Shown: piece by piece, positions 56,866-64,000 of the stretch
Position numbering within the stretch: the stretch's first letter is position 1
How the letters are laid out: the number at the start of each line of letters is the position of its first letter
From: Bacillus haynesii
GTDB lineage: Bacteria > Bacillota > Bacilli > Bacillales > Bacillaceae
Length of the DNA stretch: 64,000 nucleotides
NCBI RefSeq assembly: GCF_001969855.1
Contig: NZ_MRBL01000003.1
Location: forward strand, 248,001 to 312,000
Reading direction: 5' to 3'
The notes under the pieces: generated by a model
Databases searched by the model: none
The model's input: the letters and a program-made list of their open reading frames with translations, nothing else
Told to the model about the DNA's origin: nothing
Translations under genes and position numbers: made by a program

Positions 56866-58092
56866 ATGACAATTGGTGAAATGAATATTCCGAAACGGAC
56901 AATTATGACTCCCGGTCCTGTCGAGGTTCATCCGAGAGTGCTGAGGGCGCTTTCCTCGCCTGTACTGGGACAATTCGACCCTGCATTTACAGACATGATG
57001 AACGACGTCATGGCGCTGCTCCGGCAGATTTTCCGAACGACAAATAAATGGGCATTTCCGATAAACGGGACATCGCGGGCCGGGCTTGAAGCCGTCCTTG
57101 CCAGTCTCATCAAACCGGGGGACCGGGTGCTCATTCCCATTTTCGGACGGTTCGGCTATCTGCTTGCCGAGATTTGCGAACGGTACCGGGCTGATGTTTA
57201 TACGATGGAATGCCCATGGGGAGACGTTTTTGAACCGAAAGAGATCATCTCCGAAATCAAACGGACGAAGCCGGAGATTGTCGCGGTTGTGCACGGTGAG
57301 ACATCGACGGGATGCATTCAGCCGCTCGAAGAAATCGGCCGGGCCTGCCGGGAGCTTGATGTGCTTTGTGTAGTCGATGCGGTAGCTACAATTGGCGGCA
57401 CAGACGTCAATACGGATGAATGGTGCCTTGACGCGGTCGTCGGAGGTACGCAAAAGTGTTTATCCGTTCCTTCCGGTATGGCGCCGATCACATTTAACAG
57501 CCGGGTTGAAAAGCGCATCAATGAAAGGAAAAAGGTAGAACGGGGCATTGCCACAAGAGAAGATATCGAGCTTGAAACAGGACGCTTGCCGATTTCCAGC
57601 AATTATTTTGACCTCGGCATGCTGATGGATTATTGGAGCCCGAGGCGCCTCAATCATCATACAGAAGCGACTTCGATGCTGTACGGCTTGCGCGAAGGAG
57701 CGCGCGTCGTTCTTGAGGAGGGGCTCAGTGAACGATTCTCAAGACACCGGCTCCATGAAGCAGCGCTAATCAAGGGTATCAAAGCGATGGGACTCGAATT
57801 GTTTACGGAAGACCAGAAAAAGCTGCCGACCGTCACTTGTGTGAAAGTTCCTGATCGGGTTGACGCAGATCTTGTCAGGAAGATGATGCTTGACGATTTC
57901 GGCGTCGAAATCGCCAGCTCTTTCGGGCCGTTGGCCGGAAAGATATGGAGAATCGGAACGATGGGGTACAGCTGCCGGAAAGAAAATGTTCTTTTTACAT
58001 TGGCTGCTCTCGAAGCGGTTCTCATTCGCACAGGTGCTTCAGTATCGCCGGGAAATGCGCTTCAGGCGGCTCTGGATTTCTATCATGAGTAG
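56866..58092 (+). CDS. pucG: PucG, ureidoglycine-glyoxylate aminotransferase
   Basis: 408 residues, ATG after AAAGGAGAAAAA. Class V PLP aminotransferase: TPGPVEVHPRVLRALSSPVL start, INGTSRAGLEA, DAVATIGGTDVN and the PLP lysine in VGGTQKCLSVPSGMAP. In B. subtilis PucG transaminates ureidoglycine with glyoxylate in allantoin use. The frame is full length with no visible defect, although pucF before it and pucH after it are destroyed and pucR is interrupted. It may retain alanine-glyoxylate activity or simply be the last to decay. Confidence 0.9.
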   Translation: MTIGEMNIPKRTIMTPGPVEVHPRVLRALSSPVLGQFDPAFTDMMNDVMALLRQIFRTTNKWAFPINGTSRAGLEAVLASLIKPGDRVLIPIFGRFGYLLAEICERYRADVYTMECPWGDVFEPKEIISEIKRTKPEIVAVVHGETSTGCIQPLEEIGRACRELDVLCVVDAVATIGGTDVNTDEWCLDAVVGGTQKCLSVPSGMAPITFNSRVEKRINERKKVERGIATREDIELETGRLPISSNYFDLGMLMDYWSPRRLNHHTEATSMLYGLREGARVVLEEGLSERFSRHRLHEAALIKGIKAMGLELFTEDQKKLPTVTCVKVPDRVDADLVRKMMLDDFGVEIASSFGPLAGKIWRIGTMGYSCRKENVLFTLAALEAVLIRTGASVSPGNALQAALDFYHE

Positions 58093-58114
58093 GCTTCTGA
58101 GGAGGAGGAATCTC

Positions 58115-58186
58115 ATGAAAACGTTTGACTTGCTTTTGAAAGGCGCTTCCGTCGTGTGCTCAGAAGGCGTAAGGAAAATGATATAG
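58115..58186 (+). pseudogene. pucH: pucH (allantoinase) N-terminal stub
   Basis: 23 codons, MKTFDLLLKGASVVCSEGVR then KMI and stop, preceded by a good GAGGAGGAGGAA site right after pucG. The opening matches the first strand and loop of dihydroorotase/allantoinase-family enzymes, in which VVxxEGVR leads to the rest of a ~440-residue protein. All catalytic metal ligands are gone, so this is a truncation remnant. Confidence 0.6.
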
Positions 58187-58235
58187 AAATGAAAAAGTAA
58201 ATAATTGGAGATATCAAACAAGAGCATTAATCAAG

Positions 58236-58263
58236 AAAAGCAGGCTGAGAAGCCTGCTTTTCC
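58236..58263. terminator. Terminator downstream of the puc remnant
   Basis: AAAAGCAGGCT-gaga-AGCCTGCTTTTCC, perfect stem. Lies between the convergent puc remnant and TetR gene, and may be used in both directions. Confidence 0.78.
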
Positions 58264-58335
58264 TTATTTGTGTGTGAAAAGACTTCGGAGTTTGATAATC
58301 GGGCTTTCTTCTGGTGCAATCCGATCGATCTGTGC

Positions 58336-58920
58336 CTATTCCAACGATGTGATATAACCGGCCAATACAGAATCGATCCTTTCAGCCGTCAGCCTTTCAG
58401 GGTCCATGATCAAATGAAGCGCCAGCCCGTCGACAAGGGCGTATAGATGCTCGGTTTCCTTAAGAACATCGATCCCGGTCTTTTTTCCGGTTTTCACCAG
58501 CATTTCAACAGCCGATTTGCAGGCTGAATAAATGCCTTCATTCATCTCCTTTCTCAACGGTTTGAGCTCCGGATCGCTGAGTGATTTGGCTGTAAATGCA
58601 TACCATGCCTCCATTTCCAGTTTTCGCTCTTCATCAAGAGGCATAAGCTGAAAAAGAAGCTGTTTGACGTTTTCAGCCGGTGTACCGTTAAATGTCATGT
58701 TTTCGATACGCGTTTTGACCCGGTTTGCCACAAGCCTCATTGAATAAATGAAAAGCTCAGACTGATGGGGAAAATAATGGCGCATCGACCCGGCCGACAG
58801 CCCGGCTTCCTTAGCGATATTTCTGACGGTGCATTGTTCAAGTCCATCTCTGTGAATCACATTCCACACCGCTTCGGCAATTTTTTCTTTTTGTTTTTCG
58901 TGATCAACTATTTTTGGCAT
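58336..58920 (-). CDS. TetR-family repressor (PksA-like), probably leaderless
   Basis: 194 residues from the ATG at 58920 (MPKIVDHEKQKEKIAEAVWN). TetR DNA-binding domain at about 10-55: TVRNIAKEAGLSAGSMRHYF. No ribosome binding site precedes the ATG; instead an extended -10 (TGTTATAAT) ends six bases upstream, so the transcript would begin at or near the start codon. Divergent from a YmcC-like membrane gene; in B. subtilis ymcC and pksA are neighbours, hence the PksA-like label. Three copies of a 16-bp inverted repeat cover both promoters. Confidence 0.82.
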   Translation of the reverse strand: MPKIVDHEKQKEKIAEAVWNVIHRDGLEQCTVRNIAKEAGLSAGSMRHYFPHQSELFIYSMRLVANRVKTRIENMTFNGTPAENVKQLLFQLMPLDEERKLEMEAWYAFTAKSLSDPELKPLRKEMNEGIYSACKSAVEMLVKTGKKTGIDVLKETEHLYALVDGLALHLIMDPERLTAERIDSVLAGYITSLE

Positions 58921-58930
58921 ACACACATTA

Positions 58931-58988
58931 TAACACGGGTGTATTATTTAATACATCTGTGTTATAATTTTTTAATACAAATGTGTTA
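58931..58988. promoter_or_regulatory. Three TetR-type operators covering a divergent promoter
   Basis: Sixteen-bp sites TAATACACCCGTGTTA (58931-58946, minus), TAATACATCTGTGTTA (58949-58964) and TAATACAAATGTGTTA (58973-58988) share TAATACAnnnGTGTTA. The first two overlap or abut the -10 (TATAAT) elements of the TetR gene and of the membrane-protein gene; the third lies at the membrane-protein start site. Centres are 18 and 24 bp apart, allowing multiple dimers. Confidence 0.8.
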
Positions 58989-59009
58989 AAAAAGAGAGGC
59001 GGATAAAAG

Positions 59010-59543
59010 GTGATTGGTTTATTGATTATAGCTTGTGAAATCGGTTTTTGGATTTTTATTCTGCTTGGACTTATTTTTCGCTATATGGCAGGCTGGAAAA
59101 AGGCTGGTTTGATCATGTTTGCATGCACACCGGTTTTGGATTTGCTGCTTTTGGCTGCAACGGCGCTTGATCTGCACAATGGGGCGCAAGCGGATGTTTT
59201 GCACGGCATCGCCGCCGTTTATATCGGCGTCAGCATCGCGTTTGGGAGCCGCATGATCAAGTGGGCGGATGAAAGGTTTGCCTATCGCTTTGCCGGCGGT
59301 CCGAAGCCTGACAAAGGCCCGCAGTACGGCAGGGAACACGCCAAAAAAGAGCGTGAAGGCTGGTTTCGCCATTTCATCGCATGGCTGATCGGAGCGGCGC
59401 TGTTGGCCGGGATGCACCTGTTCATCGGCGACCCGGATAGAACCGAGCCGTTAATCCGCATCGCTTCTTTATGGTCGATCATCCTTGTCATCGATTTTCT
59501 GTACAGTTTCAGCTTTACCCTTTTTCCGAAGAAAGCCCGTTAA
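59010..59543 (+). CDS. ymcC: Membrane protein (YmcC-like)
   Basis: 177 residues, GTG start after GAGAGGCGGATAAAAG. Five hydrophobic segments (about 2-26, 34-51, 60-80, 125-140, 150-170) around a charged cytoplasmic loop GPKPDKGPQYGREHAKKERE. I recall the same loop in YmcC of B. subtilis. Function unknown. Under an extended -10 promoter overlapped by TetR-type operators, so probably the regulated target of the divergent repressor. Confidence 0.75.
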   Translation: MIGLLIIACEIGFWIFILLGLIFRYMAGWKKAGLIMFACTPVLDLLLLAATALDLHNGAQADVLHGIAAVYIGVSIAFGSRMIKWADERFAYRFAGGPKPDKGPQYGREHAKKEREGWFRHFIAWLIGAALLAGMHLFIGDPDRTEPLIRIASLWSIILVIDFLYSFSFTLFPKKAR

Positions 59544-59570
59544 AAGAAGCCGGATGTCCGGCTTCTTTTT
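59542..59570 (+). terminator. Terminator after ymcC
   Basis: AAAAGAAGCCGGA-tg-TCCGGCTTCTTTTT, perfect stem with T-run directly after the stop codon. Confidence 0.87.
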
Positions 59571-59674
59571 CATGTTCAAGTATCCCGCCGCTGAAAAAGG
59601 AAATGCTACAAGCAGACCTGGATCAAGATTTTCGAAAAAAACCTGTGATAAACTAAAAGAAGAGGTGAACTGCA

Positions 59675-60526
59675 TTGATTTATATTGGATTAACAGGATG
59701 GGGGGATCATGACAGCCTGTATCCGCCCAAGACAAGCAGTCAAAACAAGCTGATCCACTATTCGGCGCATTTTCCGATCGTCGAGCTTGATGCGAGCTTT
59801 TACGCGATACAGCCCGAGCGGAACAATGAAAAATGGGTAAAGGAGACGCCGGAAACCTTTCAGTTTATCATTAAGGCATATCAGGGAATGACAGGGCATC
59901 AGCGCGGGGAAATCCCCTTTGAAACGAAAGACGACATGTTTGCTGCTTTTAAGCTTTCGTTAACGCCATACATAAAAGCGGGTAAGCTGGCGATGGTCCT
60001 CTTTCAGTTTCCGCCATGGTTTGATTGCAAAAAAGAAAACGTCAATTATTTAAGATGGGTAAAAGAGAAAATGGGAGATATACCGTGTGCGCTTGAATTC
60101 AGGCATCGGTCATGGTTTATGCCCCAGTTTTACGACAAAACGCTCGCTTTTATGGAGGAACAGCAATGGATTCACAGCATTTGCGATGAACCCCAGGCGG
60201 GTGAAGGCAGCATACCGACGGTTCTTCATGCGACTGACAGCCGGAAAACGCTCGTCCGTTTTCACGGTCGCAACAAGGAAGGCTGGTTAAGGCCGTCTTC
60301 CGGTCAAAATTGGCGTGAGGTCAGATATTTGTATTTATATAATGAACAAGAATTAAAAGACTGGAAGAACAACCTTGAGCTGCTTGAACAGCAGTCCAAA
60401 AACGTTTACGTGCTGTTTAATAACAATTCAGGCGGTGATGCGGCTCAAAACGGGAAGCAAATGATGGAGCTGCTCGATATTGAATACAAAGGGCTTACGC
60501 CAAAGCAGCTCGATTTATTCAGCTAG
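59675..60526 (+). CDS. yunF: YunF, DUF72 protein
   Basis: 283 residues, TTG start after AGAGGTGA. TIM-barrel-like DUF72 family: IGLTGWGDHDSLYP, FPIVELDASFYAIQP, ALEFRHRSWF and LVRFHGRNKEGW are its conserved blocks. No catalytic function is established for the family. Cytosolic. First of yunF-E-D-C-B, in the B. subtilis gene set; 17 bp before yunE. Confidence 0.9.
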   Translation: MIYIGLTGWGDHDSLYPPKTSSQNKLIHYSAHFPIVELDASFYAIQPERNNEKWVKETPETFQFIIKAYQGMTGHQRGEIPFETKDDMFAAFKLSLTPYIKAGKLAMVLFQFPPWFDCKKENVNYLRWVKEKMGDIPCALEFRHRSWFMPQFYDKTLAFMEEQQWIHSICDEPQAGEGSIPTVLHATDSRKTLVRFHGRNKEGWLRPSSGQNWREVRYLYLYNEQELKDWKNNLELLEQQSKNVYVLFNNNSGGDAAQNGKQMMELLDIEYKGLTPKQLDLFS

Positions 60527-60543
60527 AAAAGAGGACTTATTTT

Positions 60544-61365
60544 ATGGAATATCTTATCTTGATCATACTTGGATTTATCGCAGGAACCATCGGCAGTCTT
60601 GTCGGGCTCGGCGGAGGGATCGTCATCGTTCCCTCGCTCCTTTTTCTGGCGGGGCTGCCGATGCTGTTTGACCATGTGACACCGCAAATGGCGGTCGGCA
60701 CATCGCTCGTCGTCATCATATTCACAGGGCTTTCTTCAACGCTTGCGTATATGAAGTATAAAACCGTAGATTATAAAAGCGGCCTTATTTTTTTCATCGG
60801 CTCGGGGCCGGGAAGCATCGCCGGTGCCCATGTATCGACATACTTCAGCTCAGACTCGTTTTCTCTATGGTTCGGGATTTTTATGATTCTCATTTCCCTT
60901 TCTTTAATGATAAAGAAAAGGGTGAAACCTGCCGAGAAAAAGCATACGGGCGTGATCAGAACGTTCACAGGAGATGAAGGACAGGAATATACGTATTCAT
61001 ATCATCCTTTAGCCGGAATCGCGATCGCCTTTTTCGTCGGCTTTCTCGGCGGGCTTTTCGGCATCGGAGGCGGCTCGCTGATGGTGCCGGCGATGATTCT
61101 TCTGTTTTTATTTCCGACAAGGGTCGCCGTTGCGACATCGATGTTTATCATTTTCCTTTCATCTGTCGCGGGCTCTGCCGGCCATGTCATCGCGGGCCAT
61201 GTCAATTGGCTTTATGCGCTCGCATTGATCCCGGGCGCCTGGTTTGGCGGACAGCTCGGCGCCTACATTAATAAAAAGATGCAGACAAAGACGGTCGTAT
61301 TGATCATGAGGTTCGTATTGATCATCATCGGAATCAGATTAATCTATCAAGGCGTGTTTAGTTAA
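60544..61365 (+). CDS. yunE: YunE, TauE/SafE-family sulfite/anion exporter
   Basis: 273 residues with about eight transmembrane helices in two repeats, each opening with the family's glycine-rich motif (GTIGSLVGLGGGIVIVPSLL; GFLGGLFGIGGGSLMVPAMI). Such proteins are putative sulfite, sulfonate or other organic-anion exporters. ATG after AGAAAAGAGGA. Likely co-transcribed with yunF and yunD. Confidence 0.9.
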   Translation: MEYLILIILGFIAGTIGSLVGLGGGIVIVPSLLFLAGLPMLFDHVTPQMAVGTSLVVIIFTGLSSTLAYMKYKTVDYKSGLIFFIGSGPGSIAGAHVSTYFSSDSFSLWFGIFMILISLSLMIKKRVKPAEKKHTGVIRTFTGDEGQEYTYSYHPLAGIAIAFFVGFLGGLFGIGGGSLMVPAMILLFLFPTRVAVATSMFIIFLSSVAGSAGHVIAGHVNWLYALALIPGAWFGGQLGAYINKKMQTKTVVLIMRFVLIIIGIRLIYQGVFS

Positions 61366-61384
61366 ACGTTAGGGAGAGATTTGC

Positions 61385-62740
61385 ATGACGGAAAAGCTCC
61401 ATATTTACCATACGAACGATTTGCACAGCCATTTTGAAAACTGGCCGAAAATCGTCGATTATATTCAGACACAAAGACAAAAACATGAAGAGCAGGGTGA
61501 AGAAGTGCTTTTATTCGACCTCGGCGATCATGTCGACAGATTCCATCCGATATCTGAGGCTACATTCGGAAAAGCGAATGTGGAGCTGTTGAACCGTCTG
61601 CAGTATGATGCTGCAACGATCGGGAATAATGAAGGAATTACATTGCCGCATCAGGAGCTGGATACACTTTATGACAACGCTCAGTTTCCTGTCATTGTCT
61701 CCAATTTGTTTGACGGAGAAGGGAAAAGGCCCGGCTGGGCAGCGCCGTATTTGCTCAAAAAGATGAAGAGCGGCGCAACTCTTGCCATTCTCGGTGTGAC
61801 AGTCCCGTACTATCCGATCTATCGACAGCTTGGCTGGACGGTTACAGACGCATTTGAAAGCATCGGCGAGATGCTCAGTGAAATCAAAGGAAAAGCCGAT
61901 ACTGTCATCCTTCTTTCACACCTTGGTATTTTGGATGATCAGCGCGTCGCGGAGGCTTTTCCCGAAATCGATCTGATCCTCGGCTCCCACACCCATCACC
62001 TGCTTGAAGAAGGGATGATGAAAGACGGCGTTATGCTGGCCTGCGCCGAAAAATACGGGAACTATGTCGGTCATGTTGAACTGACGTATAACGGAACGCT
62101 TGAGAACATCACAGCAACCGTGATGAAGACGGCAGAATGGAACGTAGAATCAGAGGAGACGATTCGTTTTCTGAAGGAAAAAGAGAAAGAAGCCGGACAG
62201 CTACTTGAAGAAGAAATTGCGACATTGGACAACACCCTTGAAACCGCCTGGTTCCGCAGAAGCGCCCTTCCGCAAATGCTGGCAGACGCCTTAAAGGAAT
62301 GGTGTGAGGCAGAGATCGGGATGGTCAACTCAGGCATTGTACTGGAGTCTCTTTCACAAGGCCCGGTGACGAAAGCGGATGTTCACCGCATCTGTCCGCA
62401 TCCGATTAATCCGGTCAAACTGAAGCTGACGGGACGTGAGCTGAAAGAGGTCATCTTCCATGCATCATCGGAAGAAACCGAGAAGCTGCGCATTAAAGGG
62501 CTCGGTTTTCGCGGTGAAGTGATGGGGAAAATGCTGTATGCCGGACTTGACCCGGAAAAGCTCTCCGTCAACGGAGCGGACATTGAAGATGATGCGTTCT
62601 ACACGATCGCCACAATTGACATGTTTACACTCGGAACGCTGTTTCCGGCTATCCGCGATGCGGAAGATATCGACTACTTTATGCCTGAATTCCTGCGCGA
62701 TCTGCTCGCCTGGAAGCTTAAAAAAGCAAACCGGTTTTAA
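61385..62740 (+). CDS. yunD: YunD, 5'-nucleotidase/metallophosphoesterase
   Basis: 451 residues, ATG after TAGGGAGAGA. Calcineurin-like N-terminal domain with metal ligands in HTNDLHSHFENW, DLGDHVDRF, GNNEG (usual GNHE), LSHLG and GSHTHH, then a C-terminal 5'-nucleotidase domain (MVNSGIVLESLSQGPVTKAD). No signal peptide, so cytosolic, unlike UshA. The replacement of GNHE by GNNE removes one usual His. Confidence 0.9.
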   Translation: MTEKLHIYHTNDLHSHFENWPKIVDYIQTQRQKHEEQGEEVLLFDLGDHVDRFHPISEATFGKANVELLNRLQYDAATIGNNEGITLPHQELDTLYDNAQFPVIVSNLFDGEGKRPGWAAPYLLKKMKSGATLAILGVTVPYYPIYRQLGWTVTDAFESIGEMLSEIKGKADTVILLSHLGILDDQRVAEAFPEIDLILGSHTHHLLEEGMMKDGVMLACAEKYGNYVGHVELTYNGTLENITATVMKTAEWNVESEETIRFLKEKEKEAGQLLEEEIATLDNTLETAWFRRSALPQMLADALKEWCEAEIGMVNSGIVLESLSQGPVTKADVHRICPHPINPVKLKLTGRELKEVIFHASSEETEKLRIKGLGFRGEVMGKMLYAGLDPEKLSVNGADIEDDAFYTIATIDMFTLGTLFPAIRDAEDIDYFMPEFLRDLLAWKLKKANRF

Positions 62741-62818
62741 ACAGATACTTTAAGATTCGGGGCAAACCGGAACATGTCTCTCGCTTTATCATACATTAAT
62801 GGTAAAGGAGGGATCGCG

Positions 62819-63124
62819 ATGGTAAATTTAACTCCGATTATGATAGAAGATCAGCCGTTTACGGCTGTAACGGTCAAACTGCCGAAAACGAACTTTATGG
62901 CAGTAACCAATGACCATGGATATATTATGTGCGGAGCGCTTGACGTCGACCTGCTGAATGATAAATTAAAAGAACGGAAAATCATCGCCGCCAGAGCCGT
63001 CGGCGTGCGGACGATCGATCAGCTTCTCGAAGCCCCGCTCGAATCTGTAACCGATGCGGCCAGAGAGCTCGGCATCCATCCCGGAATGAGCGGAAAAGAT
63101 GCCCTTTTAAAAATGGTGAAATAA
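62819..63124 (+). CDS. yunC: YunC, DUF1805 protein
   Basis: 101 residues from the ATG at 62819 after AAAGGAGGGA; an in-frame ATG 45 bases upstream has no site. Compact alpha/beta protein: FTAVTVKLPKTNFMAVTNDHG, MCGALDVDLLND, ARAVGVRTIDQLLEAPLES. DUF1805, function unknown. Between yunD and yunB as in B. subtilis. Confidence 0.9.
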   Translation: MVNLTPIMIEDQPFTAVTVKLPKTNFMAVTNDHGYIMCGALDVDLLNDKLKERKIIAARAVGVRTIDQLLEAPLESVTDAARELGIHPGMSGKDALLKMVK

Positions 63125-63143
63125 AGTTGTCTGATTGAATCGT

Positions 63144-63168
63144 ATATCCCCTCTTACAAGCATACACT
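63144..63168 (+). promoter_or_regulatory. Sigma-E type promoter before yunB
   Basis: ATA (-35 core, 63144-63146), 14-bp spacer, CATACACT (-10), matching the Bacillus sigma-E consensus ATA-N14-CATACANT. The -10 sits in the loop of an imperfect hairpin CCCCTCTTACA / TGTAAGGGGGG (63148-63184) that also overlaps the yunB ribosome binding site. Confidence 0.7.
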
Positions 63169-63191
63169 TGTGATGTAAGGGGGGATTTTGC

Positions 63192-63965
63192 TTGCGAAGA
63201 ATTCGCGGCCCTCTGTCAAAAAGAGGACCTTTGCCTTTTCGATATGTCATGCTGCTTTCGTTTGTATTTTTTATTTTTTCAACGGCCATCAGCCTGTTGA
63301 TTATCAACTCATCCATCAAACCGACGCTTCTGAACATCGCTGAAATGGAAACGAACCGGATTGCGACGCACGTCATCCAAGAAGCTGTCGAGGATTATAT
63401 GAACGAAGATGAAAATGTGCAAAACATGGTCGAAATGAAGACAAATGAAAACGGGAAAGTGACAACGATCAATTTCAATTCTCATGTTGTTCGCGATATG
63501 CAAACCAAGATTACGAAACGGCTGCATGAAAACTTGAAAGTAACGGAAACGGAAGAATTTAATTCTTCTGCGAAAACGCCGGAAGACCAGAGTGACGGCG
63601 TGATTTATCAAATTCCTCTCGGCCAGACAACGGGAAATTCCCTGCTTGGAAACCTCGGGCCGAAAATTCCGGTGCGCTTTAATGTTGTAGGAGATGTTTT
63701 TACAGATTTCAAGAAAAGCGTGGAGCCGTACGGAATTAATAATGCATTAATTAATATCGGGATTCTTGTCGAAGTCAAGGTCCGTGTCGTCATACCGTTT
63801 GCGACAAAAACGGCGGTTGTCAAAAATACGATTCCGGCAACGATTCAAGCCGTGCACGGGGAAGTACCCGACTTCTACAGCGGCAGCGGCAGCCAGACGG
63901 CGCCATCGATTCAAATCCCTTCAAAGGATGAAAAAACAGAGCAAAAAAAGGAACAAAATGAGTAA
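63192..63965 (+). CDS. yunB: Sporulation protein YunB
   Basis: 257 residues, TTG start after AGGGGGGATT. A short basic N-terminus, one transmembrane helix (about 17-40), then a large domain outside the cytoplasm and a Ser/Gln/Lys-rich tail. YunB of B. subtilis is a mother-cell (sigma-E) gene needed for normal sporulation in combination with others; the visible sigma-E promoter agrees. The last 35 bases of the window after its stop show no recognisable feature. Confidence 0.92.
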   Translation: MRRIRGPLSKRGPLPFRYVMLLSFVFFIFSTAISLLIINSSIKPTLLNIAEMETNRIATHVIQEAVEDYMNEDENVQNMVEMKTNENGKVTTINFNSHVVRDMQTKITKRLHENLKVTETEEFNSSAKTPEDQSDGVIYQIPLGQTTGNSLLGNLGPKIPVRFNVVGDVFTDFKKSVEPYGINNALINIGILVEVKVRVVIPFATKTAVVKNTIPATIQAVHGEVPDFYSGSGSQTAPSIQIPSKDEKTEQKKEQNE

Positions 63966-64000
63966 TGATTTCCAGGGCGTTCTGCAAACATCAGGCAGAA

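Overview
The window is a chromosomal segment of a spore-forming Bacillus of the subtilis/licheniformis group. Evidence: moderate GC, Bacillus-type ribosome binding sites with many TTG/GTG starts, sporulation genes (gerA operon, CotF-like coat genes, yunB), a Rap phosphatase, and a gene order that largely follows B. subtilis (lia - gerA - citG - yuxN - cssSR - htrB - mrgA - yusZ - yus genes - fad operon - met ABC - suf operon - yurR - bsn - yun genes). I favour the B. licheniformis clade because of insertions and losses relative to B. subtilis, but that is inference from remembered synteny; no search was run.

Layout. 1-2.9 kb: end of the liaGFSR cell-envelope stress operon. 2.9-7.0 kb (minus): a small membrane protein and the gerAA-AB-AC germinant receptor. 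7.0-9.7 kb: a DUF3970-type small gene, class II fumarase and a TetR regulator with paired operators. 9.8-14.2 kb: the secretion-stress system cssRS/htrB and the Dps-type mrgA. 14.2-18.8 kb: SDR oxidoreductase, a PBP5-like carboxypeptidase, oligoendopeptidase F and YusW. 18.8-23.9 kb: a complete Fur-boxed siderophore importer (binding protein, two permeases, ATPase) followed by a FhuF-like reductase. 23.9-24.7 kb: spore-coat type small genes. 24.8-30.3 kb: the fadNAE beta-oxidation operon with candidate cre and FadR sites. 30.3-30.6 kb: a structured inverted-repeat element. 30.7-33 kb: yusI, gcvH, yusG-F-E-D. 33.1-36 kb: SAM riboswitch and metNPQ. 36-37.8 kb: yurZ, a small gene that seems to start at ATT, and czcD. 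37.9-43.2 kb: sufCDSUB.

43.2-45.6 kb is an AT-rich accessory patch with a Rap phosphatase whose phr partner appears dead, and two orphan genes. 45.6-48.2 kb holds a secreted protein, an EamA transporter and yurR. From 48.2 to 58.2 kb the window carries the wreckage of purine/ureide catabolism: a xanthine-dehydrogenase FAD subunit flanked by a probable fragment of the molybdenum subunit and a frameshifted iron-sulfur subunit; pucR with an in-frame amber stop; pucF with most of its middle deleted; an intact pucG; and a 23-codon stub of pucH. Intact bsn, a TrpD2-like protein, a YfcC-family permease and an MFS exporter are interleaved. 58.3-59.6 kb is a divergent TetR/membrane-protein pair with three copies of a 16-bp operator. 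59.7-64 kb is yunF-E-D-C-B, with a sigma-E type promoter before yunB.

No tRNA, rRNA, CRISPR array, insertion sequence or prophage was seen. The most unusual content is the stepwise decay of the puc regulon, the regrouped siderophore locus, the TetR operator clusters, the palindromic repeat after fadE and the ATT-start gene. I did not find a convincing wholly new multi-gene system.
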